47,698 nucleotides of DNA from NCBI GenBank assembly GCA_030524225.1, contig JAUNGV010000018.1:1-47698 (forward strand), written 5' to 3'. A program made the translations under genes and the position numbers. This document shows, piece by piece, positions 15,344-24,151 of the stretch. Under the pieces are notes generated by a model, which saw nothing but the letters and a program-made list of their open reading frames with translations, was not told the DNA's origin and searched no databases. This DNA is from Eubacteriales bacterium. Its GTDB lineage: Bacteria; Bacillota; Clostridia; Lachnospirales; Lachnospiraceae. Every line of letters begins with the position of its first letter. The stretch's first letter is position 1.

Positions 15344-15901
15344 TTAAAACTCAAACCGCCGGATTTCGCAGTTGCGCACGCCATAGTCCGCGAATTCCTC
15401 GTTTGTCATCTCTTTAAAATAAGACTGGACAATCCGCGCAATGCCGTTGTGGGCCACCAGCAGATACGTTCTCTCCTCCGACTGCAGGCGAATCTCATCC
15501 AACAGGTTATAGATCCGCTGTGCAAGGCGCAGCATGGACTCTCCTCCTCCGAAGCCGCCCGCGCACTGCATCTTGGCCTGTCTGAATTCCTCATTGGATC
15601 TGGGACTCGTTGACTCCCATCTTCCGAAATTCTGCTCGGTCAGCTTCGGCTCCTCCCTTGCGGGGATTCCGGTCGCCTGAGAAATAATTTGCGCCGTCTC
15701 CGCCGCTCTGGAGAGCGGTGAATAGAGGATCTCATCCACTTTAATTCCCTGCTCCATGATTTTCTTCCCCGTCTCTGCCGCCTGCCCTCTCCCCTTATCG
15801 GTCAGAGGCACATCGGTGGAGCCGCAGATTTTATTCTCCACATTCCAGAGAGACTGCCCATGCCGTACAAAATAAACACAGCCTCTCTGTTTCCATTCCA
15901 T
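15344..15901 (-). CDS. histidine phosphatase family protein
   Basis: A phosphoglycerate-mutase-like phosphatase of about 185 residues. The phosphohistidine motif YFVRHGQSLWN is near the N-terminus, YSPLSRAAETAQII in the middle, and VAHNGIARIV supplies the second catalytic His. The sequence resembles cobalamin-pathway and broad-specificity phosphatases; the substrate is unknown. Three in-frame ATGs exist. The one at 15901 has GGAGG five bases upstream; the one at 15940 has AGGAGG at an unusually long 13-base spacing. The gene is single and follows the fba terminator. Confidence 0.85.
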   Translation of the reverse strand: MEWKQRGCVYFVRHGQSLWNVENKICGSTDVPLTDKGRGQAAETGKKIMEQGIKVDEILYSPLSRAAETAQIISQATGIPAREEPKLTEQNFGRWESTSPRSNEEFRQAKMQCAGGFGGGESMLRLAQRIYNLLDEIRLQSEERTYLLVAHNGIARIVQSYFKEMTNEEFADYGVRNCEIRRFEF

Positions 15902-16116
15902 CCCATCCTCCCTGCTCTGCCCTGTTCCGCTCTGTTCCATTTTGATTTCTCTTCCTCCTATTTCGCTGTCTTTTATTTTCACCATCTTTTATTTCCATTT
16001 TTTTATTTTGTCTGCCGTTTACCCGGGATCTCTATTTTTCTGCCATCTTCTTCTCTTTAGCCCTTCCTGCGCCCGGCTGCCGCCGTCTGTTCATTCTCTT
16101 GACTGTATTTCATAAC

Positions 16117-16144
16117 ATTATTTATGAATATTAGAATCTGTCAA
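16117..16144 (-). promoter_or_regulatory. promoter of the histidine phosphatase gene
   Basis: On the minus strand TTGACA, 16 bases, AATAAT. The -35 box overlaps the U-run of the fba terminator. Confidence 0.65.
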
Positions 16145-16146
16145 AA

Positions 16147-16185
16147 AAGGCTCTCTGCGATAGAATACCTACCGCAGAAAGCCTT
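16147..16185 (-). terminator. fba terminator
   Basis: AAGGCT, CT, CTGCG, loop, CGCAG, AA, AGCCTT. On the minus strand the stem is followed by TTTTTT, about 100 bases after the fba stop. Confidence 0.85.
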
Positions 16186-16286
16186 TTCTTTTATCATGAT
16201 TCTGGTAAAACCGGGCGGCTACAGTACTCTGCGCCTTTTAACACAAGACGGCCGTGCACCTCTCTTCGTCCGGCTCAGCCTCTGAT

Positions 16287-17222
16287 TCAGGCCTTGTTGT
16301 CGGAGCCGAGCACCGTGAGGATCTTGTGATTTACAATATCCTTGACATTCTGGCGGCCATCCGTCAGATACTGTCTGGGATCGAAGTGATCCGGGTGATC
16401 CGCGAAGTGCTTGCGGATACCAGCCGTCATGCCGAGGCGAAGGTCGGAGTCGATATTGATCTTGCAGACCGCTCCCTTTGCCGCCTCACGCAGCATCTCC
16501 TCCGGAATGCCGATCGCATCCTCGAGCTTGCCGCCGTTCTCGTTGATGATTCTGACGTACTCCTGCGGTACGGAAGAGGAGCCGTGCAGAACGATCGGGA
16601 AGCCCGGAAGGCGCTTCGCCACCTCAGCGAGGATGTCGAGACGCAGCTGCGGCTTCGTGCCGGGTTTGAACTTATATGCGCCGTGGCTCGTGCCGATTGC
16701 GATCGCCAGAGAGTCAACGCCGGTTCTCTTTACGAATTCCTCTACCTGATCCGGATCCGTGTACATCGCCTTGTCGTGATCAACCTTGACATCATCCTCT
16801 ACGCCGCCGAGAGTTCCCAGCTCTGCCTCTACGACGACGCCGTGCTCGTGCGCATACTCCGCAACCTGCTTGGAAACTGCAACGTTGTCTTCGAAGGAGC
16901 GGGAGGAAGCATCGATCATAACGGAGGTAAATCCGGTGTCCACGCAAGCCTTGCAGATTTCAAAATCAGCGCCGTGGTCAAGGTGCAGCGCGATCGGAAT
17001 ATCGCTCGTCTCAACCGCAGCCTCTACGAGGTGCTTTAAGTACGCGCTGTTCGCATACTTTCTTGCGCCGGAGGAAGCCTGCAGGATGACAGGAGAGTGC
17101 AGCTCGTTAGCAGCCTCGACGATTCCCTGCACGATTTCCATGTTGTTGACATTGAACGCGCCGACTGCATAGCCGCCGGTATACGCTTTCTTAAACATTT
17201 CGGTCGTTGTTACTAAGGGCAT
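16287..17222 (-). CDS. fba: class II fructose-1,6-bisphosphate aldolase
   Basis: A 311-residue zinc-dependent aldolase cleaving fructose 1,6-bisphosphate in glycolysis. Visible family segments are GYAVGAFNVNNME at the start, the metal site in ALHLDHGADFE, EAELGTLGGVEDD, the ligand region GTSHGAYKF, and VLHGSSSVP near the C-terminus. The start at 17222 is taken because GAAAGGTGG lies eight bases upstream; an ATG four codons earlier would overlap that site. It is a single gene with its own -10 and terminator. Confidence 0.97.
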   Translation of the reverse strand: MPLVTTTEMFKKAYTGGYAVGAFNVNNMEIVQGIVEAANELHSPVILQASSGARKYANSAYLKHLVEAAVETSDIPIALHLDHGADFEICKACVDTGFTSVMIDASSRSFEDNVAVSKQVAEYAHEHGVVVEAELGTLGGVEDDVKVDHDKAMYTDPDQVEEFVKRTGVDSLAIAIGTSHGAYKFKPGTKPQLRLDILAEVAKRLPGFPIVLHGSSSVPQEYVRIINENGGKLEDAIGIPEEMLREAAKGAVCKINIDSDLRLGMTAGIRKHFADHPDHFDPRQYLTDGRQNVKDIVNHKILTVLGSDNKA

Positions 17223-17270
17223 AGTATGTACCACCTTTCTATAAGAAATATTTAGTTATTGCCATGCCTC

Positions 17271-17276
17271 ATTATA
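17271..17276 (-). promoter_or_regulatory. -10 box of the fba promoter
   Basis: TATAAT on the minus strand, about 50 bases upstream of the start codon. The sequence 17 bases further upstream (TTTCTT) is a poor -35. Confidence 0.5.
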
Positions 17277-17302
17277 TCTCACAAACCGCGAAAAAGAAAT
17301 AC

Positions 17303-18463
17303 CTAATACGCCCTCCGGTAGATCCCGATCAGATCCTCCTCCCGCAGGGGCTTTCTGGTATTAGCAGGGCTGCCGGAGGCCATCGCATCCCGCGCCATCT
17401 TCGGCAATACCTGTTCAAACGCCTCTCTGTCTATCCCGTACTCTCCGAGTGTCGGTACCTCACAGGCTGATATCACGGCATCGACCGTTTCGAGAAACCG
17501 GCGCGCCGCTTCCTGCTCCGTATCCGTCTCTTTCACCGCTCCCACCGCTCTGCCCAGCGCCGCAAAGCGGTCCATGGCTCCGTCCAGTGCAAAAGTCAGG
17601 CACTCCCGCAGCAGCATCGCATTCGAAATTCCGTGAGAGACATGAAAAAGGGCGCCGATCGGACGGCTCATACCGTGCACCAGCGTAACCGAAGAATTGT
17701 TGATACAGATCCCGGCCTCCAGTGCAGCCATCGCCATCTGCTCCCGCGCCTCCGGATCCGGCCGCCCCTTTGCCGCGCTCGCATAAGCGCGCGGCAGCCA
17801 TGCTGTAATTCTCCTGACCGCCGAGACTGCGAGCGCGTCCGTCAGCGGCTGCGCCTTTCGGGATGTATACGCCTCCACAGCGTGTGTCAGAGCGTCCAGA
17901 CCTGTCGCCGCTGTCACACTCTTCGGCATATCCTCCGAGTAGGAGGGATCCACCACCGCGATCCGGGGAATCAGCTTCTCCCCCTTCAGCAGCATTTTGA
18001 TGTCCCGGTCCTGATCTGTGATGACGGTAAAACGGGTCACCTCTGAACCGGTACCGGCTGTAGTCGGAATCGCCACGATCGGAGGAACAGGCCCCTCCGG
18101 CTCCCCCGCGCTCAGAGCAGCGATACCGCCCGGCATCACTGCGGCGGCCGCAATCGCCTTGGCTGCATCGAGCGGAGAGCCGCCGCCGAGCCCGATCGCA
18201 AAATCGCACCCGGACTCTTTCCAAACCGAGACGCCTTCCTCTATCATCCGCACCGTCGGCTCACCGGTAATTCCGTCAAATACCGTGCAGCCAATTCCCT
18301 GCGCCTCCAACAGCGCTCTCACCTCTCCCATCATCGGAGATCTTCCCACATGCCTGCCAGTCACGACCAGCGCTCTGCTCCCGCAGGCCGCAATCCCTGC
18401 CGCAGCCTGTTCCAGCGCGCCCTTTCCCGTATAAACATAACGCGGCATCAGAAATTCAGACAT
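17303..18463 (-). CDS. iron-containing alcohol dehydrogenase family protein
   Basis: A 386-residue group III dehydrogenase using NAD(P)H. The cofactor-binding GLGGGSPLDAAKA and PTTAGTGSEVT motifs are intact. The metal ligands are present in GLDALTHAVEAY and in MSRPIGALFHVSHGISNAML. It probably reduces an aldehyde to an alcohol in fermentation; substrate specificity cannot be told from sequence. ATG at 18463 is preceded by GGGAGG at five bases. The leader is an exceptional array of five hairpins, and the ribosome binding site is part of a family A repeat. Confidence 0.93.
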   Translation of the reverse strand: MSEFLMPRYVYTGKGALEQAAAGIAACGSRALVVTGRHVGRSPMMGEVRALLEAQGIGCTVFDGITGEPTVRMIEEGVSVWKESGCDFAIGLGGGSPLDAAKAIAAAAVMPGGIAALSAGEPEGPVPPIVAIPTTAGTGSEVTRFTVITDQDRDIKMLLKGEKLIPRIAVVDPSYSEDMPKSVTAATGLDALTHAVEAYTSRKAQPLTDALAVSAVRRITAWLPRAYASAAKGRPDPEAREQMAMAALEAGICINNSSVTLVHGMSRPIGALFHVSHGISNAMLLRECLTFALDGAMDRFAALGRAVGAVKETDTEQEAARRFLETVDAVISACEVPTLGEYGIDREAFEQVLPKMARDAMASGSPANTRKPLREEDLIGIYRRAY

Positions 18464-18474
18464 TTTTACCTCCC

Positions 18475-18637
18475 TGCCGCAGCTTGCCTGCGGCACTGCG
18501 GTCAGAAATTCGCGCAGGCGATTTCTGACCTGCAATCCTCGAAACAGCTCCGCTTGCGGATCTGTTTCGTGTTTGGATCAAATGCTATCAAGCTTTTGAT
18601 CCAAACTTGGCCTCCCTGCCGCAGCTTGTCTGCGGCA
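18475..18637 (-). repeat. array of five adjacent hairpins forming the alcohol dehydrogenase leader
   Basis: Five near-perfect inverted repeats fill the gap between the GH13 gene and the dehydrogenase. They are TGCCGCAG/CTGCGGCA (18475-18495), GTCAGAAAT/ATTTCTGAC (18501-18529), CGAAACAG/CTGTTTCG with inner TCCGC/GCGGA (18540-18569), GTTTGGATCAAA/TTTGATCCAAAC (18571-18606), and a second TGCCGCAG/CTGCGGCA (18617-18637). The outer two are family A elements, each followed on the minus strand by GGGAGG. After the upstream copy a minimal frame, TTG plus seven codons plus TGA (18578-18604), lies at proper spacing. Confidence 0.85.
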
Positions 18638-18642
18638 CCTCT

Positions 18643-20700
18643 TTATTTCGTCGCGTAGATCACCGCAGAATTGGCGGGGAGCGTAAGGCGCAGGATTCCA
18701 TCCTGTACTTCTGCGCTCTCCTCCTCTTCGCCTGTGCGGTATCCCTGCGCGTCACTCAGGAACAGGAGGCGCAGCCGTCCGTTTCGCGGCGCACCCGCAT
18801 AGATGACCTCCAGCTCCTGCGTCGTCTCCCACGCATTATTGTTGACCGCAACGATGACAGCCTCCTTCCGGCAGAAGCGCCCGTAGCTGATAAAGTGCGA
18901 CGCACTCGTCAGCGGACAGACCGATCCGTGACGCAGACAGGCATATGCTTTGTGAATCCGGATCAGTTCGCGGTGAAATGCAATCAGCTCCTGATCCTCC
19001 CGCCCCCACGGATACGTTCTGCGGTTGTCCGGATCCGTAAATCCGCACAGCCCGGCCTCGTCTCCATAGTAGATCGTCGGCGCCCCCGGCCACGTCATCT
19101 GAATCACGACCGCCTCACGCAGAACCGCCTTGTTCACACCCTCATCGGCCGCCGCAGAGCCCAGAGAATTGCTGCGTCCCACCTTGCGGTTCGTCCGCGT
19201 CAGAAATCTTGAGTGATCGTGATTGGACAGCTCATTCATACTGATAAAGGAGGGAAGCTCCGTGATCTCCCCACAGTTCCGGCGAAGCATCGCCCTCCAG
19301 AAGGCGTCCGGATTTCCGTAGAGATCCTCTCTCCTGTCATCGCTGTGCTTCTCCATTCCCGTCAGGAACCATGTCACCGGCTCCATGAAAGCATCGTAGT
19401 TCATCACGGTATCCCACTCGTCGCCCTGCAGCCACGGCTGCGGATCTCCATAGTGTTCCGCGAGCACGACAGCCTCCGGGTTCGCCTCCTTCACCGCTCT
19501 GCGGAACGATTTCCAGAAAAAGTGATTGTACTCCGGCGAACGCCCGAGATCCGCCGCCACATCGAGCCGCCATCCATCCGCGTGATACGGTGCCGATACC
19601 CACTTGGCCGCAATCCGCATGACATGCTCGAATAATTCCGGAGAATCTTCATAACAGAGCTTGGGCAGGGTTTCATGTCCCCACCACCCCTCGTAATTCC
19701 CGTTGCAGGGCCACTGTTCTGAATAGAAACGGAAATAAGAGCGATACGCGGAATCCGCCGTAAGATACGCCCCTTTCGGCTCTCCGGGCAGCTGCTCATA
19801 AATCCTCTCCCGATCCATCCACTTGTGGAATGAGCCGCAGTGATTGAACACCCCGTCCAGAATCACACGGATACCCCGGCGGTGCGCCTCCCTGACCAGA
19901 CGGATAAAGAGCTCGTCGCTCGCCCGCAGATTCGCTGGATTCGTCACGCGGCTGATATAGCGGGAGGCCAGCTCATTCCGTCCCTCCCCCGGCGGCAGCA
20001 GTTCTCCCTCGTCGCAGACGATTTTGCCAATGTGCGGATCGATGTGATCGTAATCCTGACAGTCATATTTGTGATTGGACGGTGAGACGAAAATAGGATT
20101 CAGATAGATCGCCTGTACGCCGAGATCCTGCAGATACGGAAGCTTGTCGATCACCCCCTGCAGATCTCCTCCGTAGAACTCATGAATATCGTTGGGCTGC
20201 GGATACTGTCCCCAGTCCCCGATTCTCTGCGCGTGTGCGCCCAGATACTGATATTCGTCCGTCAGCACATCATTCGAAGGATCTCCGTTGCAGAAGCGGT
20301 CGACGTAAATCTGATACGTCACCGCGCCGACCATCCATTCGGGAACCGCAAATCCCGGCACAATCTTCCAGTACACCGCCCTTTCAAGGCTCTCCATAAA
20401 TCCGTTTCTCGCATAGAAGACCTTTTCCCCTTCGCAGGAAAACACCTCAAAACAATATTCCAGCGGATTGTCATCCAGTTCCAGAATAGCCGTGTAATAG
20501 GAGAACTCCGCATCCTCTCCGTACTTTAACATATCATGCCATGCGCCATCCCGCAGCAGCACGCCGCAGCGCAGCACGCCGTATCTGCCTGTGCGCAGCC
20601 GGACAGCCACCCTGCTGTACGGCTTTGGCTCCCACGGAAAAATATAATCGGGCGTTGCATCACTGTGCAGCGCCCGCTTGTCGAATACAGGCTGAACCAT
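18643..20700 (-). CDS. GH13 alpha-glycosidase (neopullulanase / cyclomaltodextrinase-like)
   Basis: A 685-residue cytoplasmic glycoside hydrolase acting on alpha-glucans or cyclodextrins. An N-terminal beta domain (residues about 1-120) precedes the barrel, as in the neopullulanase subfamily. YQIYVDRFCNGDPSND opens the barrel. Conserved regions are DGVFNHCG (near 283), GWRLDVAADL with the nucleophile Asp (near 378), VVLAEHYGD with the acid Glu (near 413) and ELSNHDHSR (near 493). No signal peptide is present. The ATG at 20700 follows GGAGG; an earlier in-frame ATG would translate the upstream hairpin and is rejected. It lies upstream of the alcohol dehydrogenase gene. Confidence 0.93.
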   Translation of the reverse strand: MVQPVFDKRALHSDATPDYIFPWEPKPYSRVAVRLRTGRYGVLRCGVLLRDGAWHDMLKYGEDAEFSYYTAILELDDNPLEYCFEVFSCEGEKVFYARNGFMESLERAVYWKIVPGFAVPEWMVGAVTYQIYVDRFCNGDPSNDVLTDEYQYLGAHAQRIGDWGQYPQPNDIHEFYGGDLQGVIDKLPYLQDLGVQAIYLNPIFVSPSNHKYDCQDYDHIDPHIGKIVCDEGELLPPGEGRNELASRYISRVTNPANLRASDELFIRLVREAHRRGIRVILDGVFNHCGSFHKWMDRERIYEQLPGEPKGAYLTADSAYRSYFRFYSEQWPCNGNYEGWWGHETLPKLCYEDSPELFEHVMRIAAKWVSAPYHADGWRLDVAADLGRSPEYNHFFWKSFRRAVKEANPEAVVLAEHYGDPQPWLQGDEWDTVMNYDAFMEPVTWFLTGMEKHSDDRREDLYGNPDAFWRAMLRRNCGEITELPSFISMNELSNHDHSRFLTRTNRKVGRSNSLGSAAADEGVNKAVLREAVVIQMTWPGAPTIYYGDEAGLCGFTDPDNRRTYPWGREDQELIAFHRELIRIHKAYACLRHGSVCPLTSASHFISYGRFCRKEAVIVAVNNNAWETTQELEVIYAGAPRNGRLRLLFLSDAQGYRTGEEEESAEVQDGILRLTLPANSAVIYATK

Positions 20701-20711
20701 ACTTTCCCTCC

Positions 20712-20731
20712 TGCCGCAGCTTTCTGCGGCA
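20712..20731 (-). repeat. family A hairpin at the GH13 ribosome binding site
   Basis: TGCCGCAG, four bases, CTGCGGCA. The 3' arm runs straight into AGGAGGG, six bases of spacer and the GH13 ATG on the minus strand. Confidence 0.75.
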
Positions 20732-20762
20732 CTGTATTTTATTCTCTTCTGCATGTATTTCT

Positions 20763-20790
20763 CTATTCTACTCCCTTTTGAGTAGAATAG
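20763..20790 (-). promoter_or_regulatory. perfect inverted repeat in the GH13 leader
   Basis: CTATTCTACTC and GAGTAGAATAG, 11 perfect pairs with a six-base loop, about 65-90 bases upstream of the start. It may be an operator or a stem-loop in the leader RNA. Confidence 0.6.
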
Positions 20791-20814
20791 GAAATTTTAA
20801 TAAAAAAGGGCAGA

Positions 20815-20848
20815 AAAAAAGACAGTGCTTGGGGGGCCTGTCTTTTTT
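20815..20848 (-). terminator. terminator or attenuator in the GH13 leader
   Basis: An A-run then GACAG, 12 bases, CTGTC then a T-run. On the minus strand the stem is followed by seven U. It lies between the promoter at 21065-21093 and the GH13 gene, so readthrough would be needed for expression from that promoter. It also works as an insulator from ftsH. Confidence 0.75.
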
Positions 20849-21064
20849 CAGAGAAGGTATTCTCTTATGGGGTATAGCAAAAAACTTATAATGTATTGGG
20901 GGGTTACGAGTAGTATATTATCATCCGCCGCCCTTTTGGTAAATCCGCAGAATCAACAAACTTCACAAAAATCAATTTTTGTTTTTATTTGATTTGCACA
21001 ATTGTTTTTTAAATCGAACTGTGTTTTGCTCTGAAATCTCATTTTTTAGCCTTTTTTTAAGCAC

Positions 21065-21093
21065 TTTGTAAAACAGAAACCCATTTTTGTCAA
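21065..21093 (-). promoter_or_regulatory. promoter upstream of the GH13 gene
   Basis: On the minus strand TTGACA, 17 bases, TACAAA. It would give a leader of about 355 bases. A second weaker candidate, TTTACC, 17 bases, TAATAT, lies nearer the gene around 20915-20945. Confidence 0.6.
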
Positions 21094-21136
21094 GAACTTT
21101 TTAGCATGTTGCAGACACCAGTTCAGCCAGCCGGAA

Positions 21137-21640
21137 GCAAGAGGTGCAAATCGTGCTTGCACGAATTTGTGCCGCTTGCTTCCGGCTGAGGGAGCGCCAG
21201 ATCATGAGCAAAGGCAGCCGCGTAGCGGCGGAAAGCGCGACAGCGCGGCTTTGCGAATGGCGCGGGCTGAACTGTTGCGGTTGGTAACAGGCCGCCCCGC
21301 CAGATGCAAGAGGTGCAAATCGTGCTTGCACGAATTTGTGCCGCTTGCTTCCGGCTGAGGGAGCGCCAGATCATGAGCAAAGGCAGCCGCGTAGCGGCGG
21401 AAAGCGCGACAGCGCGGCTTTGCGAATGGCGCGGGCTGAACTGTTGCGGTTGGTAACAGGCCGCCCCGCCAGATGCAAGAGGTGCAAATCGTGCTTGCAC
21501 GAATTTGTGCCGCTTGCTTCCGGCTGAGGGAGCGCCAGATCATGAGCAAAGGCAGCCGCGTAGCGGCGGAAAGCGCGACAGCGCGGCTTTGCGAATGGCG
21601 CGGGCTGAACTGTTGCGGGTAATAACAATCCGGCCAGCCA
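21137..21640. repeat. three tandem copies of a 169-bp repeat
   Basis: Units start at 21137, 21306 and 21475. The first two read as identical; the third is identical for about 143 bases and then diverges. Each unit contains a long hairpin built on GTGCAAATCGTGC and GCACGAATTTGTGC, plus the small palindromes GCCGCGTAGCGGC and GCGCGACAGCGCG. In the first unit the hairpin is extended by GCCGGAAGCAAG/CTTGCTTCCGGC. The array is flanked by an inverted GTTCAGCC and GGCTGAAC. Confidence 0.95.
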
Positions 21641-21666
21641 GACACTCATACAGGCGCGGCAACAAT

Positions 21667-21710
21667 GAGGCGGAGCGCTTCACGGCTGCCTGCCGCTCAC
21701 GCTCCGCCTC
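21667..21710 (-). terminator. hairpin just downstream of ftsH
   Basis: GAGGCGGAGCG and CGCTCCGCCTC, 11 perfect pairs, begin six bases after the ftsH stop. On the minus strand only ATTGTTG follows, so it is a weak intrinsic terminator at best, though it would protect the 3' end. Confidence 0.5.
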
Positions 21711-21715
21711 TTCTT

Positions 21716-23542
21716 TTATGCCTCTTCAAACAACGCGTCAAATTCCGCGCCTGTGATCTTTTCCTTTTCGATCAGCAGAGCCGCCGACTTATGCAGCACG
21801 TCCTCATGCGCCATAATGATTTCTCTGGCTTTGGCGTAGCACTCGTCGATGATCGTCTTGACTTCCTTGTCGATCTCCCCGGACATCAGTTCGGAGTGTT
21901 TGCTCGAATGTCCCAGATCGTAGCCGAGGAATACATCTTCCTCTTCCTGTTCGTAGTTGATGATGCCAATCGCCGCAGACATTCCGTAGCGTGTCACCAT
22001 CTGCCTTGCCACCGACGTCGCTTTCTTAATATCGGAGGAAGCTCCCGTCGTGATATCGTCCAGAACCAGCTCCTCCGCAATACGGCCGCCGAGATCCACC
22101 ATGATCTCCTGCATCATCCGTCCGCGCGTCAGGAACATCTCATCATTCTCCGGCAGCGGCATCGTATAGCCTGCCGCTCCCATCCCGGTCGGAATAATCG
22201 AGACCGTATAGACCGGACCGACATCCGGCAGCTCATGGAAGAGAATCGCATGACCGGATTCGTGGTACGCCGTGATCCTCTTCTCCTTATCGGAGATGAT
22301 ATGGCTGTGCTTCTCCGTACCGATTCCCACCTTGATAAACGCCTGCTGAATATCGCTCTGCAGAATATACTGCCGGTTCTGCGTCGCCGCATGAATCGCC
22401 GCCTCGTTCAGCAGATTCTCCAGATCCGCTCCTGTAAAGCCCGCTGTCGTCTGCGCGATCTGCTGCAGGTTGACGTCGTCCCCGAGCGGCTTGTTCCGCG
22501 CATGAACCTTGAGGATCGCCTCACGGCCGCCCACATCGGGACGTCCCACACTGATCTTCCTGTCAAAGCGACCCGGCCGCAGAATCGCGGGATCGAGAAT
22601 ATCCACACGGTTCGTCGCGGCCATCACGATAATCCCTTCGTTGACGCCGAAGCCGTCCATCTCCACGAGCAGCTGATTCAGCGTCTGCTCCCTCTCGTCG
22701 TGACCGCCGCCCAGTCCCGTTCCGCGCCGTCTCGCCACCGCGTCGATCTCGTCGATAAAGACGATGCAGGGGCAGTTCTTCTTGGCCTCTTCAAAAAGAT
22801 CTCTCACCCGGGACGCGCCGACACCGACGAACATCTCCACGAAATCAGATCCCGAAATGCTGAAAAACGGAACACCCGCCTCTCCGGCCACCGCCTTGGC
22901 CAGCAGCGTCTTACCGGTGCCGGGCGCCCCCTCCAGCAGAACTCCCTTGGGAATCCTCGCGCCTACCTTCGTGAATTTTCCCGGATCTTTGAGGAAATCG
23001 ATGATCTCCTCGAGCTCCTCCTTTTCCTCCGCCAGTCCCGCGACGTCCTTGAGCGTCACACGGCTGTCGGAAGACATTCTGGCGCGACTCTTGCCGAAAT
23101 TCATCATCTTGGCGTTGGCTCCGCCTCCTCCCATGCTCTGGGCGCTCATCATGAAGAACACAAAGACGCAGACCGCCACCACAACGAGCATCGGCAGCAC
23201 GCTCGTCATAAACCAGTTCTCCGCCGGTACGCTTCTGACCTCGGGATCAAGGCCGTACTCCCTCGCCGTCTGTTCCACCTCTCCGATATCCGTCGCGTAC
23301 AGAATTCTCTGCGTCCCGTCCGTCAGTGTCACACCCGCCGATCCCGTCGGCGTCTCCCGGTTGGGCGTGATGACGACCATCGCCACCTGCCCGGCCTCCA
23401 TGTCCCTCTCAAACTCTCCCAGCGTATAAGACGCCGTCCCCGTGGAAACGCCGCTGCGGAAGAGCTGCATGACCATCATAATCCCTACGATCAGAATGAG
23501 TCCGATCAATATATAATTCGTATTTTTCTGCTGATTATCCAA
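21716..23542 (-). CDS. ftsH: ATP-dependent zinc metalloprotease FtsH
   Basis: A membrane-anchored AAA+ protease degrading misassembled membrane and regulatory proteins. Two membrane helices ([19 protein letters not shown] near the N-terminus and [20 protein letters not shown] near residue 105) flank an external loop. Then come Walker [14 protein letters not shown], Walker [11 protein letters not shown], the SRH region and the zinc site HESGH. The start is uncertain. TTG at 23542 gives the usual [13 protein letters not shown]-terminus and has AAGGAG 13 bases upstream; an in-frame ATG at 23584 has no good site. It closes the tilS-hpt-ftsH series found in many Firmicutes. Confidence 0.95.
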   Translation of the reverse strand: MDNQQKNTNYILIGLILIVGIMMVMQLFRSGVSTGTASYTLGEFERDMEAGQVAMVVITPNRETPTGSAGVTLTDGTQRILYATDIGEVEQTAREYGLDPEVRSVPAENWFMTSVLPMLVVVAVCVFVFFMMSAQSMGGGGANAKMMNFGKSRARMSSDSRVTLKDVAGLAEEKEELEEIIDFLKDPGKFTKVGARIPKGVLLEGAPGTGKTLLAKAVAGEAGVPFFSISGSDFVEMFVGVGASRVRDLFEEAKKNCPCIVFIDEIDAVARRRGTGLGGGHDEREQTLNQLLVEMDGFGVNEGIIVMAATNRVDILDPAILRPGRFDRKISVGRPDVGGREAILKVHARNKPLGDDVNLQQIAQTTAGFTGADLENLLNEAAIHAATQNRQYILQSDIQQAFIKVGIGTEKHSHIISDKEKRITAYHESGHAILFHELPDVGPVYTVSIIPTGMGAAGYTMPLPENDEMFLTRGRMMQEIMVDLGGRIAEELVLDDITTGASSDIKKATSVARQMVTRYGMSAAIGIINYEQEEEDVFLGYDLGHSSKHSELMSGEIDKEVKTIIDECYAKAREIIMAHEDVLHKSAALLIEKEKITGAEFDALFEEA

Positions 23543-23626
23543 GGTAACTCTCTTTCTCCTTATCCCCTCCGCCTTCGCGTGCATTCCCCGTCAGCCGGAG
23601 GTTCTCCGCCGAGCCCGCAGAAATTC

Positions 23627-24151
23627 CTACTGCAGCTCCACCACGCCGATATACGGAAGGTTGCGGTATTTCTGATCGTAATCCATTCCGTAGCCGACCA
23701 CAAATTCATCCGGGATTCTAAAGCCCGTGTAATCGACATGCAGATCCACGACCCGTCTCTCCGGTTTATCCAGAAGCGTACAGAACCGGATACTCTCCAC
23801 GCCGCGTTCCCTCAGAACTTTCTCCAGATAATTCAGTGTTCTTCCGGAATCGATGATATCCTCCACGATCACCACATTTTTCCCCTCCAGCGAATCGTCG
23901 AGGTCTTTGACAATCTTGACTCTTCCGCTGGAAACCGTGCCTCCGCCGTAACTGGAAACGGACATGAAGTCAATGGATACCGGAACTGTAATCCGCTTCG
24001 CCAGTTCGCACATGAAAAAGCTCGCGCCCTTCAGAATTCCCACCAGATGCACCTGCTTGCCCTCGTAGTCCTTTGAGATCTGTTCGCCCAGCTCTCTGAT
24101 CTTGTCATCGACGTCCTTCTCACTGATTAATTCGCGGATGATTTCAGCCAT
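23627..24151 (-). CDS. hpt: hypoxanthine phosphoribosyltransferase
   Basis: A 174-residue type I phosphoribosyltransferase converting hypoxanthine or guanine to IMP or GMP with PRPP. The PRPP loop VVIVEDIIDSGRTL and the LVGILKGASFFMCEL, SYGGGT and DEFVVGYGMDY segments are typical. ATG at 24151 has GGAGG upstream, and the first eight bases overlap the end of tilS, which suggests translational coupling. Order tilS-hpt-ftsH is conserved across Firmicutes. It links functionally to the guanine-riboswitch-controlled permease about 5 kb away. Confidence 0.96.
   Translation of the reverse strand: MAEIIRELISEKDVDDKIRELGEQISKDYEGKQVHLVGILKGASFFMCELAKRITVPVSIDFMSVSSYGGGTVSSGRVKIVKDLDDSLEGKNVVIVEDIIDSGRTLNYLEKVLRERGVESIRFCTLLDKPERRVVDLHVDYTGFRIPDEFVVGYGMDYDQKYRNLPYIGVVELQ

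Larger units (their letters stand above)
15902..16286. other. 385-bp spacer between the phosphatase gene and fba
   Basis: AT-rich, dominated by pyrimidine runs on the plus strand. It contains the fba terminator and the phosphatase promoter listed separately; no gene was seen. Confidence 0.6.
20701..21715. other. 1-kb non-coding region: AT-rich leader of the GH13 gene plus 169-bp tandem repeats
   Basis: From 20780 to 21120 the sequence is strikingly AT-rich compared with the rest of the window and has no coding frame. It carries a promoter, an internal terminator and a palindrome (listed separately). From 21137 onward it switches to GC-rich tandem repeats. Short open frames occur on both strands in the repeats, but the unit length of 169 is not a multiple of three, so they are not a protein repeat. 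Confidence 0.7.

Noticed and set aside
18475..18637. The hairpin array as a small CRISPR array.
   Set aside because: The stems differ from one another, except the two outer copies. There are no regular spacers and no cas genes nearby.
21101..21645. Several overlapping open frames of 60-150 codons on both strands.
   Set aside because: They are products of the 169-bp tandem repeat in a GC-rich stretch. The frame shifts by one base per unit, there is no ribosome binding site, and the translations resemble no protein.
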